From: QHWK01 sp035315685
GTDB taxonomy: Bacteria > Acidobacteriota > Vicinamibacteria > Vicinamibacterales > CAVVIG01
Length of the DNA stretch: 19,973 bases
Direction of reading: 5' to 3'
Assembly: GCA_035315685.1 (NCBI GenBank)
Contig: DATFXR010000529.1
Span: 1-19,973, forward strand
Both the position numbers and the translations under genes were made by a program. Below the pieces are notes generated by a model, which was not told where the DNA came from, did not search any database, and saw only the letters and a program-made list of their open reading frames with translations. Of the stretch, positions 6,430 to 13,608 are shown in pieces. Each line of letters opens with the position of its first letter. Position 1 is the stretch's first letter.

Positions 6430-7005
6430 CTACGCGTACGAGTTCGACAGTTCCTTCAGCACGCCGGCGAACATCAGCAGCGTCCAGCCATAGAGGATCA
6501 GGTCGACGCCCACCGCAAATCCGATGAACCACGTCGACGTAGTCGGCCAGTGGGCGGCGAGCATGACGCCGAGCGCCACCGAGATGACCCCTGCCGCGAC
6601 GCTCCAGCCCCAGCTCGGAAACTGCAGCGCAATCGACGCAATCGTCTTGAACAGCCCACCGACGATGAAATAGAAGCTGACGAGCAGCGTGATGCTCTGC
6701 GCGCCGGCGTCCGGATAGAGGACGATCAGTGTCCCGACGGTCGTGCGGATGATCCCGTCGAGCAGATAGAGAAAGAACCCGCTCCAGCCGCGGACGTAAA
6801 ACGCGTTCACGACCTGCATCACACCGGCGGCCATCAACAGCCAGCCGAACAGGATCACCGACGCCGTGGTCGCGGTGACGTCGTAGATCACGGCCGCTGT
6901 TCCCAGGATCATCAGGCTGATGCCGGCGAAAATCACCCAGCCGCGCACGCTGCTCTCGCTCATGCCGCCCGCGAACGCGTTCGCGGTCATTGATTCTGAA
7001 CTCAT
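6430..7005 (-). CDS. HdeD-like (DUF308) multi-pass membrane protein
   Basis: This 191-residue protein has about six short hydrophobic helices in repeated pairs (GWVIFAGISLMILGTAAVIY, ASVILFGWLLMAAGVMQVVN, ITLLVSFYFIVGGLFKTIAS, WSVAAGVISVALGVMLAAHW). The length and the glycine-containing helix ends match HdeD/DUF308 proteins. HdeD contributes to acid resistance in E. coli; its mechanism is not settled. The ATG at 7005 follows AGAGGAC with good spacing. The upstream neighbour is the 95-residue coiled-coil gene, and the downstream tiny gene begins two bases after the stop. Confidence 0.9.
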   Translation of the reverse strand: MSSESMTANAFAGGMSESSVRGWVIFAGISLMILGTAAVIYDVTATTASVILFGWLLMAAGVMQVVNAFYVRGWSGFFLYLLDGIIRTTVGTLIVLYPDAGAQSITLLVSFYFIVGGLFKTIASIALQFPSWGWSVAAGVISVALGVMLAAHWPTTSTWFIGFAVGVDLILYGWTLLMFAGVLKELSNSYA

Positions 7006-7027
7006 GACATGTCCTCTCTGTCGCTGC

Positions 7028-7315
7028 CTACGCAGCCTTGAACGTCGACGCGATGGCCTGCACCGACTGCTCGAGTTGTGCGATGCGCGACTCGATGTCG
7101 GCCTTCAACTGCTGATACGTGGCGTGACCTGCCTCGCGGAGCTCGTCCGCTTTCTGAGCGATCGCCGCTTTCTCGTTCAGGAGGGCGACCATCGCGGCGA
7201 GCGCGGCCCGCGCGCTGGCCGCGTCCGCTTTGGCTTTCATCGCTTCCACCTTCGCCTGCGCGATTTCGACTTGCGCATCGATCCGTTTACGGAATGCTCT
7301 CTTGACCAGCTTCAT
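7028..7315 (-). CDS. Small coiled-coil protein, unknown function
   Basis: Using the ATG at 7315 (MKLVKRAFRKRI) the product is 95 residues, almost entirely Ala/Lys/Glu-rich helix with heptad character (QVEIAQAKVEAMKAKADAAS, then LKADIESRIAQLEQSVQAIA). There is no signal peptide and no membrane segment. AAGGAG lies 12 bases upstream of this ATG and 9 upstream of an adjacent GTG (GTGATG), so either may be used. Its composition resembles the coiled-coil tail of the DUF1269 protein encoded just upstream and the helical protein at 11079-11405, suggesting that these may assemble together; that is inference. Confidence 0.82.
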   Translation of the reverse strand: MKLVKRAFRKRIDAQVEIAQAKVEAMKAKADAASARAALAAMVALLNEKAAIAQKADELREAGHATYQQLKADIESRIAQLEQSVQAIASTFKAA

Positions 7316-7353
7316 CACTGTGGTTCGCTCCTTGGTGAAATGCCGCGGTGACG

Positions 7354-8130
7354 TCAGTCCGCGTGCCCCGGCTGCTTGTCGAACCATCGGTCGTAGCGCC
7401 TGGTGACGCTGGCCAGGCGATCGGCGCGCCGCGCCTTGACGTCTTCCGCCGCGGCGTGAGCCTGCGTTTGCAGATGTTCGACTTTCGCCGCGGCGTGACG
7501 CTGGATCTCGTCCCGCCGGGCTCTCGCGCGATCGAGCAGGCCGTGCAGCTTCTCGTTCAACGAGTCGAGGCGGGCCTGCAACCGGCTTCTGCGTTCCGCG
7601 TGGCTCGCGGCGTGTTCGGCCTTGGTCTGTGCGACGTCGGCTCTGAGCGAAGCGATTTCGTGATCGTACTCGTCGTCGGCGACATCGCCCATGGCGCGGC
7701 GGAACACGAATCCGCCGAGCGCCTCCATCCGCTCGTCCACGTTGAGCGTCGCCTCTTCGTCGATCTCGGCGACCATCGCCGAACGGCCGGGCCGCAGCGC
7801 CGCTTTCACGTCATCGACGAAGTCGCGCGCGATGCGGTGCCGGGTGTGGTCGGCCAGTCCACCGACGATGAGGCCCCCGGCCGCACCAACCGCGACGCCG
7901 ACCGGTCCACCGATCGCGCCGATGAGACTGCCGACCGCGGTGGCGCCCATCGTGCCCTGCGGAAAGCCTCTGCGCGTTTTGCTCTCGGTGATCGCGCCGT
8001 CGCGGCCCCTGGTGATCACGCCGTCCGCGTAGACGGCGATGAAGCCCGCCTCGTCGAGCGCCTGGAGCGCGCGTGTCGCTTCGAACGCCTTCGTCTCGCT
8101 GTCGAACACCACCACCAACATGCGTTCCAT
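7354..8130 (-). CDS. DUF1269-type protein fused to a C-terminal coiled coil
   Basis: The ATG at 8130 (AAGGGA nine bases upstream) gives 258 residues. Residues 1-57 start with the usual beta-alpha fold of the family (MERMLVVVFDSETKAFEATR, then FIAVYADGVITR). Residues ~60-93 form a glycine-zipper hairpin (GATAVGSLIGAIGGPVGVAV). A second beta-alpha half ends near AMVAEIDEE (~127). Residues ~155-250 are an uninterrupted charged coiled coil (SLRADVAQTKAEHAASHAER, then LQARLDSLNEKLHGLLDRAR). Family members are usually 150-190 residues, so the coiled-coil tail is an extra domain. The glycine zipper suggests membrane insertion or oligomerisation; the molecular function is unknown. The open frame continues upstream of 8130 but without a good start. 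Confidence 0.88.
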   Translation of the reverse strand: MERMLVVVFDSETKAFEATRALQALDEAGFIAVYADGVITRGRDGAITESKTRRGFPQGTMGATAVGSLIGAIGGPVGVAVGAAGGLIVGGLADHTRHRIARDFVDDVKAALRPGRSAMVAEIDEEATLNVDERMEALGGFVFRRAMGDVADDEYDHEIASLRADVAQTKAEHAASHAERRSRLQARLDSLNEKLHGLLDRARARRDEIQRHAAAKVEHLQTQAHAAAEDVKARRADRLASVTRRYDRWFDKQPGHAD

Positions 8131-8602
8131 GGCCAGGTTCCCTTCTTCGACCGCGTCGCGCGCGATCCAGTCGGCGGCAATGCAGTGCACGGCAGGTGCC
8201 ACGCACGCGCGCCTCCGATCGTCGAGATGTGCGGCAAAACGGCCCGCACGCCTCAGTCCGGGATGCCAGCGCGCCAGCGACTGCCAGCGCGTTGGCAGAT
8301 CCGCATTGCGGCGGTTGGAGCTCGATGCCGGCGTCGCGAGCGCCTGCTCGATCGAGGCGAGGCGCTCTCGACGATGCGCGCGACGTGTCCGCGACTCCTC
8401 CTCTTCGCAGGATGTCCGCGCGCGTCATGATCGTCTTCTGTCGATGGCCTGCAGGAGGCAGGGGACGATGGACGGCGTCGGCGGCCGTCCATCGCTTCAA
8501 GCCAGGCGGGTGCTCGTTGGGGAATGAGAAGCGTCGGCCCGGCTTGAAATCGGGTCGACAACGAGCAGAGCTTGATGACGTCGGCACCGCGAGTGCCCGT
8601 GT
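8131..8602. other. 472-base gap inside the envelope cluster; possible gene relic
   Basis: No start with a ribosome site gives a convincing protein. On the minus strand one frame is open from a TGA near 8425 into the DUF1269 gene and reads RERLASIEQALATPASSSNR and LPTRWQSLARWHPGLRRAG, which looks weakly protein-like but is Arg-rich and has no start. A frame beginning with ATG at 8428 (MTRADILRRGGVADTSRA) turns to shadow-like composition. The gap contains the hairpin at 8466-8494 and repeated GCCAGCGCG sequences near 8269-8300. It may be a leader/terminator region dividing two operons. Confidence 0.45.
8466..8494 (-). terminator. Strong hairpin downstream of the AI-2E permease gene, no T-tract
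   Basis: CGATGGACGGC (8466-8476) and GCCGTCCATCG (8484-8494) form a perfect 11-bp stem with a 7-base loop. It lies 109 bases past the permease stop codon in the direction of transcription. The bases after it on the minus strand are TCCCCTGCC, not a U-run, so it may instead be a transcript-stabilising or processing hairpin. Confidence 0.4.
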
Positions 8603-9622
8603 TTACGGATTCGACGGCTGCGAAGAAACCGCCGCGATCGCGCCGATCTGCGCGGGCTGGCTCGCCGAGCGCGCCAGCCAGACAATGCGAATCACGGCTG
8701 CCGCGGGCACGGACACCAGCACGCCGACCAGTCCTCCGATTTGGCCGCCTGCCATCAGCGCGAAGATGACGGTCATCGGCGGGAGCTGCAGACGGTCTCC
8801 CATGATCCGCGGCGACAGCACGAAGTTTTCGATCACCTTCCAGACGGCGATCACCAGGGCCATCCACATCCACGGCGCCTGGGCGAACCAGCCGGCGGTC
8901 AACACGATCGCCGCCGCGAGGACCCAACCGAGGACGGGGATGAATTCGAGCGCACCCGACAGCATGCCGAGCGCCAGCGGGTACGGAAACCCGAGGATGG
9001 CCATCGCGCCCGTGTAGACGGCGCCGGTCATACCGGCGAGGGCGAGCTGCGTGCGCGTGTACTGGGCCAGCATCGTGTCGATCGCCTCGACCGTCCGTTT
9101 GACGCCGTCCCGGTCGTGCCGCTGGGCGAACAGATCGACGGCGCCGTCGATGAGCGCCGGCCGACTGGTGAGGAAGAAGATCGCGATGACCGGGACCATC
9201 AGCAACCAGCCCATGTCGGACGCCACCGACGTCACGGCGCTGATCGCGCGCTCGCCGGTGTCCTCGAGCGCGTTGACATCGCCGCTGAAGTATTCGTGGT
9301 CAGCCACCCGGGACAGTGCGTCGGGCGCGCCGTCGTTGAGCTGCTGCATCTGGTCCACGATGGTCGGCTTCAGTGCATACCCGGTACCGAGCATCACCAC
9401 GAGCGCGCTCGCGTAGACCAGCGCAATGGCGCCGGTCCGGCTGTCGGCGTGGAGCAGCCGCCGCTGCACCCAGCCGACCACCGGTTCGAGCAGATACGCC
9501 AGCAGCAACGCCACGACGAACACGCCGAGTGTCGCGCGGGCTGCAAACAGGAAGCCGGCAACCGCGGCGAAGAGCGCAATCGTCGTCAGGACGTTGCCGG
9601 TGCGTTCGTCGAGCGCAAACAC
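8603..9622 (-). CDS. AI-2E family transporter (TqsA/PerM-like permease)
   Basis: The GTG at 9622 with GGAG six bases upstream gives 339 residues, the usual length. The family pattern is clear: an N-terminal pair of helices (IALFAAVAGFLFAARATLGV, FVVALLLAYLLEPVVGW), a polar middle region (~100-190), then a C-terminal block with GFPYPLALGMLSGALEFIPV, the ENFVLSPRIMGDRLQLPP motif and a final long helix. Members are inner-membrane proteins described as exporters of autoinducer-2 or as cation/proton antiporters; which applies here cannot be told, and no luxS or lsr gene is nearby. It begins 17 bases after the M48 protease stop, so the two are probably co-transcribed. Confidence 0.93.
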   Translation of the reverse strand: MFALDERTGNVLTTIALFAAVAGFLFAARATLGVFVVALLLAYLLEPVVGWVQRRLLHADSRTGAIALVYASALVVMLGTGYALKPTIVDQMQQLNDGAPDALSRVADHEYFSGDVNALEDTGERAISAVTSVASDMGWLLMVPVIAIFFLTSRPALIDGAVDLFAQRHDRDGVKRTVEAIDTMLAQYTRTQLALAGMTGAVYTGAMAILGFPYPLALGMLSGALEFIPVLGWVLAAAIVLTAGWFAQAPWMWMALVIAVWKVIENFVLSPRIMGDRLQLPPMTVIFALMAGGQIGGLVGVLVSVPAAAVIRIVWLARSASQPAQIGAIAAVSSQPSNP

Positions 9623-9639
9623 GTACGACTCCGTTTCCT

Positions 9640-10440
9640 TCAGCGCAGGAACACTTCAGCGGTGTCTTTCGGAAGCGTCATCGTCTTCGCGGTCTTGGGG
9701 TCGGACGAGAACCTTCCAAAGACGGCCGGATTCTCGCTGAAGTGCTGCTTCAGCGACGCGACGCGATGCGCGTTGTCGGGATGATCCGAGAGGATCTGCG
9801 GCACCTGCGCGGTGTCCGCCGCATCGAAGTCCTGGAACAGCCAGACCAGGCCCCACGGATTGTTGTTGCCGGCTGCGCAGAAATCAGAGCCTGTGATGTC
9901 CGCCGCGGCTTCCGCGTCGCGCGAGTAGCCGAGCGATCGCAGTTTGCCGATCAACGCAATCGCCAGCACATGCGAGGCCGTCGGGCCGAGCAGCACCGCC
10001 GCTCCGAGTTCACGGCGCTCGATCGCCCGCTCTTTCTCGATCAGCTTCATCGAATCGTGGTGAACAGTGTGCGAAACCTCGTGGCACAGCGTGCCGGCCA
10101 GTTCCTCGGTGTTCTTGACGAAGAACAGCAGCGAGTCGGTGACGTAGACCTTCCCGCCCGGCGTGGCGAACGCGTTCGGCTGCTGCTCATGAACGAGATA
10201 GAACTTGAACGGATGTTCGTAGTAGGGCTGCGCCGTCTTCGCGATGGCGTCGGCGATCGGGTTGAGCACGTCGTACAGCGGGGACGACGCGACGATCTCG
10301 CCCTTGGCTTTCAATTCGTCGAAGACCTGCTGGCCGACCTGCACTTCGTCGTCCGCCGGTTCCGCTCGAGCGACCAGGTGCGCAGTTCCACCGCCCAGAC
10401 AGGCGACTGCCGCGACCGCTGCGATGAGACGCATCCTCAT
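9640..10440 (-). CDS. Exported M48-family metalloprotease
   Basis: The 266 residues begin with a signal sequence (MRMRLIAAVAAVACLGGG); VAC could serve as a weak lipobox, so either a free periplasmic or a lipid-anchored form is possible. The zinc site is complete: HEVSH at 120-124 and the third ligand E177 in SRDAEAAAD. The C-terminal ILSDHPDNAHRVASLKQHF matches the conserved end of the periplasmic BepA/LoiP-like M48 group. These proteases degrade or assist folding of outer-membrane proteins, so this is probably the quality-control enzyme of the cluster. The ATG at 10440 follows GGGAGAGTGTC. It lies between the exported DUF1269 gene and the AI-2E permease gene. Confidence 0.94.
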   Translation of the reverse strand: MRMRLIAAVAAVACLGGGTAHLVARAEPADDEVQVGQQVFDELKAKGEIVASSPLYDVLNPIADAIAKTAQPYYEHPFKFYLVHEQQPNAFATPGGKVYVTDSLLFFVKNTEELAGTLCHEVSHTVHHDSMKLIEKERAIERRELGAAVLLGPTASHVLAIALIGKLRSLGYSRDAEAAADITGSDFCAAGNNNPWGLVWLFQDFDAADTAQVPQILSDHPDNAHRVASLKQHFSENPAVFGRFSSDPKTAKTMTLPKDTAEVFLR

Positions 10441-10498
10441 GACACTCTCCCAATCGGGCGACGCCTGCGCGGCAGGCGTCGCCCCGTTCTGACCGATG

Positions 10499-11044
10499 TC
10501 ATTTGTTGGCGATCTGGCTGGCGATGACCTCGCGGGTCTGCTGCTGCTGCATGTCCCGCTGCACGTCCTTCACCCAGCGGTCCTCGAGCACGACGACGAG
10601 CGCTGAACTGTCCTCCACGAGCGCGTTCTTCATGCTCTCGACGTTGTCGCGCGAGATGCCGACGGCATCGCCGGTGAGGTAGCCCGCCGCTCCGCCCGCG
10701 GCCGCGCCGGCGGCGACGCCGACCGGACCGCCGACCAGACCGATGACCCCGCCGACGACCGCGCCGATGCCGGAGTCACGCCGCCGCTGATCGCGGATCC
10801 GCACCTTGCCCTTGAGGTCCTTCGACACGACCGCGTAGGCCTCGATCCGCTCGCCGGTGCTGCTCTGGTTCTGCTGCATCGTCTTGTAGACCTGCGACGC
10901 CGTGTCCTGTCCGTTGTAGACCGCGTAAATCAGCGTTTCCGACTTGTCCGCAGCGCGGAGCGTCGGAATGCCCGTCGCGATCGCCGTGATCGCGGCGGCG
11001 GCGACGGTGGCGGCGATCCGACGGATCACCTTCTGAGATCTCAT
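10499..11044 (-). CDS. Exported DUF1269-type protein with glycine zipper
   Basis: The 181 residues start with a signal peptide (1-32: MRSQKVIRRI, hydrophobic Ala-rich core, cleavage near LRA-AD). The mature part has the beta-alpha halves of the family (LIYAVYNGQDTASQVYKTMQ at ~38-57, ALVVVLEDRWVKDVQRDMQ at ~148-166) around a long glycine zipper (residues ~91-126: SGIGAVVGGVIGLVGGPVGV, AAGAAAGGAAGYLTG). The two paralogues in this window (7354-8130 and 11432-11983) lack signal peptides, so the same fold appears to be used on both sides of the inner membrane. The ATG at 11044 follows AAAGAGAGACAGC. The 58-base spacing to the protease gene suggests co-transcription. Function unknown. Confidence 0.85.
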   Translation of the reverse strand: MRSQKVIRRIAATVAAAAITAIATGIPTLRAADKSETLIYAVYNGQDTASQVYKTMQQNQSSTGERIEAYAVVSKDLKGKVRIRDQRRRDSGIGAVVGGVIGLVGGPVGVAAGAAAGGAAGYLTGDAVGISRDNVESMKNALVEDSSALVVVLEDRWVKDVQRDMQQQQTREVIASQIANK

Positions 11045-11078
11045 CGCTGTCTCTCTTTCTCTTTCGTGAACGTGAACG

Positions 11079-11405
11079 TCACTTCCGTGTGGAACCGCTC
11101 TTGAACTTCGCGCCGAAGTCGCTCACCGCCGCCTTGAACTGGGCGACGTCGGTGTTGATCTCGGCCTTGGCGCGCGACACGTTGACGGCGGTCGTCGCCT
11201 TCAGATCCTGGAGCTTGCGGTCGATGTTCTGCTTCGCCGCCTTCAGGTCGTTGATCGTGGACGCTTCGGCCTTCGCGCCCTTCTCCCGGGCTTTTGCCTC
11301 GAACTCGCCAAGCCTGGTCTCCGCGTCGCGGACGTGGGAGGCGATCTCCGCCTTGTACTGATCGAGCGAATGGCTCGACGCCGGCTGCGATTGTCCAGTG
11401 CTCAT
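11079..11405 (-). CDS. Small helical coiled-coil protein, unknown function
   Basis: The ATG at 11405 with AAGGAG upstream (AAGGAGATCACGGAC) gives 108 residues. After a polar start (MSTGQSQPASSHSLDQYKAE) the chain is helical and charged throughout (VRDAETRLGEFEAKAREKGA, LKAAKQNIDRKLQDLKATTA, VAQFKAAVSDFGAKFKSG), like apolipoprotein- or late-embryogenesis-type amphipathic proteins. There is no signal peptide or membrane helix. It lies between two DUF1269 genes and may be a partner of their coiled-coil or zipper parts (inference). Confidence 0.82.
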   Translation of the reverse strand: MSTGQSQPASSHSLDQYKAEIASHVRDAETRLGEFEAKAREKGAKAEASTINDLKAAKQNIDRKLQDLKATTAVNVSRAKAEINTDVAQFKAAVSDFGAKFKSGSTRK

Positions 11406-11431
11406 GTCCGTGATCTCCTTCCCGGGTTCGT

Positions 11432-11983
11432 CTACCGGGCGCTGTGCAGCGTCTCTTCGACCTTCTCGCGCTGCGCGGGCGTCAACGTCGTGCGGAGGAT
11501 GGTGCCGCCGTAACCCTTGAACTGGGCGGCCACGAGGTCGGGATCGATCGAGCGCAGCAGCGCGAAGATCGCGGAGTCGCCAGGCTGCACCATCGCGCCG
11601 ACGCGCTCGACGAAGTCCTCGGAGATCCCGTAGTCTTCCTTCCAGCTCTCCGCGTCGATCGCCCCGGCCGTCGCGCCGAGCGCCCCGCCGCCGAGCGAAC
11701 CGGCCGCCAGCGCCGCCGCCGCACCTGCGCTCGCGCCGCCGGTGAACGGAATCGCGATCATCGCGCCGAGCATTGCGCCGAACAGCCCGCCCCACGCCGC
11801 ACCCTCGCCCGTGGTCATCTGATAGCTCTGATCCACGCGCAGCTTGCCGTTGTAGTCGCGATACACTGCGACTGCGTCGTGCAGATCGACGACCCAGCTG
11901 TTGTTCATGTCCTGCAGCGTGTTGAGCACCTCGGACGCGCGGTACATGTCCTTCTTGAATCCGACGACGATCAGTTCTGCCAT
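11432..11983 (-). CDS. Cytoplasmic/membrane DUF1269-type protein, first gene of the cluster
   Basis: The ATG at 11983 with GAGGAGAG upstream gives 183 residues. The first half is MAELIVVGFKKDMYRASEVL and VVDLHDAVAVYRDYNGKLRV. Residues ~60-110 form a glycine/alanine-rich hairpin (EGAAWGGLFGAMLGAMIAIP, GASAGAAAALAAGSLGGGAL). The second half contains EDFVERVGAMVQPGDSAIFA, typical of the family. An upstream extension of the open frame (to 12340) looks like shadow and has no ribosome site. As the first gene on this strand it should be served by a promoter in the 11984-12342 region. Function unknown; it is one of three paralogues here. Confidence 0.9.
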   Translation of the reverse strand: MAELIVVGFKKDMYRASEVLNTLQDMNNSWVVDLHDAVAVYRDYNGKLRVDQSYQMTTGEGAAWGGLFGAMLGAMIAIPFTGGASAGAAAALAAGSLGGGALGATAGAIDAESWKEDYGISEDFVERVGAMVQPGDSAIFALLRSIDPDLVAAQFKGYGGTILRTTLTPAQREKVEETLHSAR

Positions 11984-12342
11984 GCTTTCTCTCCTCTTCT
12001 CGTAGGTTGCTCTGCGTTGACGTGGTCCGAGTACGGGCGACCGACGCGCGCCGGTTTCGTTCCCGCGGCCGGTCACCACCTGCGGCGGCTGCGTGTGCAA
12101 GGCGTGCACCGGTGGTCTCGGTGCGGGCACACGGCAAATCGCCAGAAAATTCGCGAGCCGCGTCATGAGCGCCGCTCGCGGCGCTGCCAGCCCGCTGGCA
12201 CTCGCCAGCCGAATACCATCCCCTCGAAGCCGCGTGAGCTCAGTTGCGACAGGATTCGCGCCGGCGACGAACGGCGGCGCGAGTACATCGCTTGCAGATC
12301 GCCAGGCGGGCGCCAGGTGTGCGCTGAAGGGAGTGGTCACAG
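11984..12342. other. Divergent intergenic region between stress cluster and barrel protein gene
   Basis: 359 bases with no supported gene. It should hold the promoters of both the minus-strand cluster and the plus-strand barrel gene. I could not pick out convincing -35/-10 pairs, and sigma factors in this group are varied. The clearest structure is the tandem hairpin pair at 12168-12200. Confidence 0.5.
12168..12200. repeat. Two abutting perfect hairpins in the divergent promoter region
   Basis: AGCGCCGC-TC-GCGGCGCT (12168-12185) is followed directly, sharing one base, by TGCCAGC-CC-GCTGGCA (12185-12200). Both are full dyads with two-base loops, the same build as the REP-like pair at 4674-4717 but with different sequence. 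They could be operator dyads for the divergent genes or another small palindromic repeat. Confidence 0.45.
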
Positions 12343-12924
12343 ATGAAAACGGTCAAGCTGTATCTCGTCGTCGTGGGAGTGATCGGTGTGCTGTCGATCC
12401 CGTCGACAGCCAGAGCCGACGGATTCTTCGTTCCCTGGGTGGGCGTCGACACCGGGGGGCGCACTGCGTCGAGTGCCATCGACTTCGGCGCCAACGTCGG
12501 CACGACGGCCGCCGGCGTGATCGGCGTCGACTTCGACTTCGGCTACGCGCCGGATTTCTTCGGCGGCAGCTTCGACAACCATGTGCTGACGGCGATGGGC
12601 AACGTGACGGTCGGCATTCCGTTCGGCAGCCCGAGCGCCCCGCGCTTCCGGCCGTACGTCACGGGCGGCATCGGCCTGATCCGGGCGCACATCGGACCTC
12701 TGTACGGCCTGTCGGGGCCGGCGAACGGCGTGTCGCTCGGCAACAACGACTTCGGCGTCAATGTCGGCGGCGGGGCGATGGGATTCCTGGCCAACCACGT
12801 GGGCGTGCGCGCCGATCTGCGATACATCCGAAGCGTGGAAGACGACAATCAGTACGGCGTCGGGGTGATCGATCTCAGTCGCCTGCGCTACTGGCGTACG
12901 TCGTTCGGGGTGGTGCTGCGGTAG
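12343..12924 (+). CDS. Small outer-membrane beta-barrel protein
   Basis: The 193 residues begin with a classic signal peptide (MKTVKLYLVVVGVIGVLSIP, then STARA-DG). The mature chain alternates aromatic/hydrophobic and polar residues in strands (GVIGVDFDFGYAPDFFGG, MGNVTVGIPFG, FRPYVTGGIGLIRAHIG, DFGVNVGGGAMGFLANHVGV, RADLRYIRSVE), typical of eight-stranded OmpA/OmpW-like barrels. The last residues are TSFGVVLR rather than ending in Phe. AAGGGAG lies about ten bases before the ATG. It is transcribed divergently from the envelope-stress cluster and may share its regulation. Specific function unknown. Confidence 0.85.
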   Translation: MKTVKLYLVVVGVIGVLSIPSTARADGFFVPWVGVDTGGRTASSAIDFGANVGTTAAGVIGVDFDFGYAPDFFGGSFDNHVLTAMGNVTVGIPFGSPSAPRFRPYVTGGIGLIRAHIGPLYGLSGPANGVSLGNNDFGVNVGGGAMGFLANHVGVRADLRYIRSVEDDNQYGVGVIDLSRLRYWRTSFGVVLR

Positions 12925-13100
12925 GAAGGAATAACGCCGCGCGAAGGCTTCAGCGGTGCCGGGTCGCTCGCTGAGGGCTTCGCGCCCCGGCCACGCGCCA
13001 GCACCTGCTTGCGAAAGGTCATTCAGAGCAGTCCCGCCGCGTCCGATTCGATCGGCACTCTCCTTGCCTGGCAGTCGGGCAGTGCAGGAAGGAGCGAGCC

Positions 13101-13241
13101 ATGACGACTGAAGATATCGCGTCGGCCGTTCGAATCAGCAACTGGACCTTGGCGACGGGCACCGTGCCGGGTGCCCGCCATGTGTATCCGCAGACAGTGT
13201 TGCCTGAGCGTAAACACTCGGAAGCAGTGACACGATCGTGA
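13101..13241 (+). CDS. 46-codon ORF, probably the 5' part of an interrupted receiver-like gene
   Basis: The ATG at 13101 has one of the best ribosome sites in the window (GGAAGGAGCGAGCC). The frame reads MTTEDIASAVRISNWTLATG, then TVPGARHVYPQTVLPERK, and stops at TGA 13239-13241. The same frame continues without further stop to 13584, where it encodes a receiver-like fold lacking its own start. The likely reading is one gene of about 160 codons broken by a nonsense change. Alternatives: a genuine 46-residue protein followed by a second gene, or a base error. No family is recognised for this segment. Confidence 0.5.
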   Translation: MTTEDIASAVRISNWTLATGTVPGARHVYPQTVLPERKHSEAVTRS

Positions 13242-13337
13242 CGGGATCGCTTTCGCAGCCTCGTCGCCGTCAGTGCCGGTGCGCAGCGCGAGCATCTCAT
13301 CGATGCGCTGACGATTGATGCGAACGACTGCGACGTC

Positions 13338-13586
13338 GTGTTCATGGAGTCGCTCGCGTCCGCGTCCGCCCGCATCCGGCTGGCTGCGCCAGAGCTCGTG
13401 ATCATCGTGCTCGACATCGACGATGCCGTCTCATGCGAGCAGCAGGCACGCGTGCAGCTGGAATGTGAGCGGCTGATGATTCCGGTGGTAACGTGTGCGA
13501 GCAGGTCCACGCGCGACGAAATCGACGAGCTCATCCTGGTCGATCCGAAGGCGACGTATCGGCGCGTCGCTTTGCCGATGAACTGA
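13338..13586 (+). CDS. Receiver-like (degenerate CheY-fold) protein, N-terminus separated by in-frame TGA
   Basis: The nearest usable starts are GTG 13338 and ATG 13344, neither with a ribosome site. Both begin inside the fold: the frame upstream, from 13242, already reads RFRSLVAVSAGAQREHLIDA, which looks like strand 1 and helix 1 of a receiver. Strand 2 (DVVFMESL), helix 2 (SASARIRLAA), strand 3 (PELVIIVLDIDD) and strand 4 (IPVVTCAS) follow. The acidic pair after strand 1 is missing; an Asp at the end of strand 3 could remain as phosphoacceptor. There is no output domain. Taken with 13101-13241 this is probably one gene with a premature TGA. If expressed as is, it would lack part of its fold. 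Confidence 0.55.
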   Translation: MFMESLASASARIRLAAPELVIIVLDIDDAVSCEQQARVQLECERLMIPVVTCASRSTRDEIDELILVDPKATYRRVALPMN

Positions 13587-13608
13587 CTCTGGACGGAGAC
13601 GACGACTC

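Noticed and set aside
11984..12340. N-terminal extension of the DUF1269 gene to 12340
   Set aside because: The extension has no ribosome site, shadow-like composition and covers hairpins; the ATG at 11983 has GAGGAGAG and begins at the family's normal N-terminus.
13239..13241. TGA as a selenocysteine codon
   Set aside because: No selenocysteine-insertion-like hairpin was recognised just downstream, and receiver-like proteins are not known selenoproteins; a nonsense mutation is simpler.
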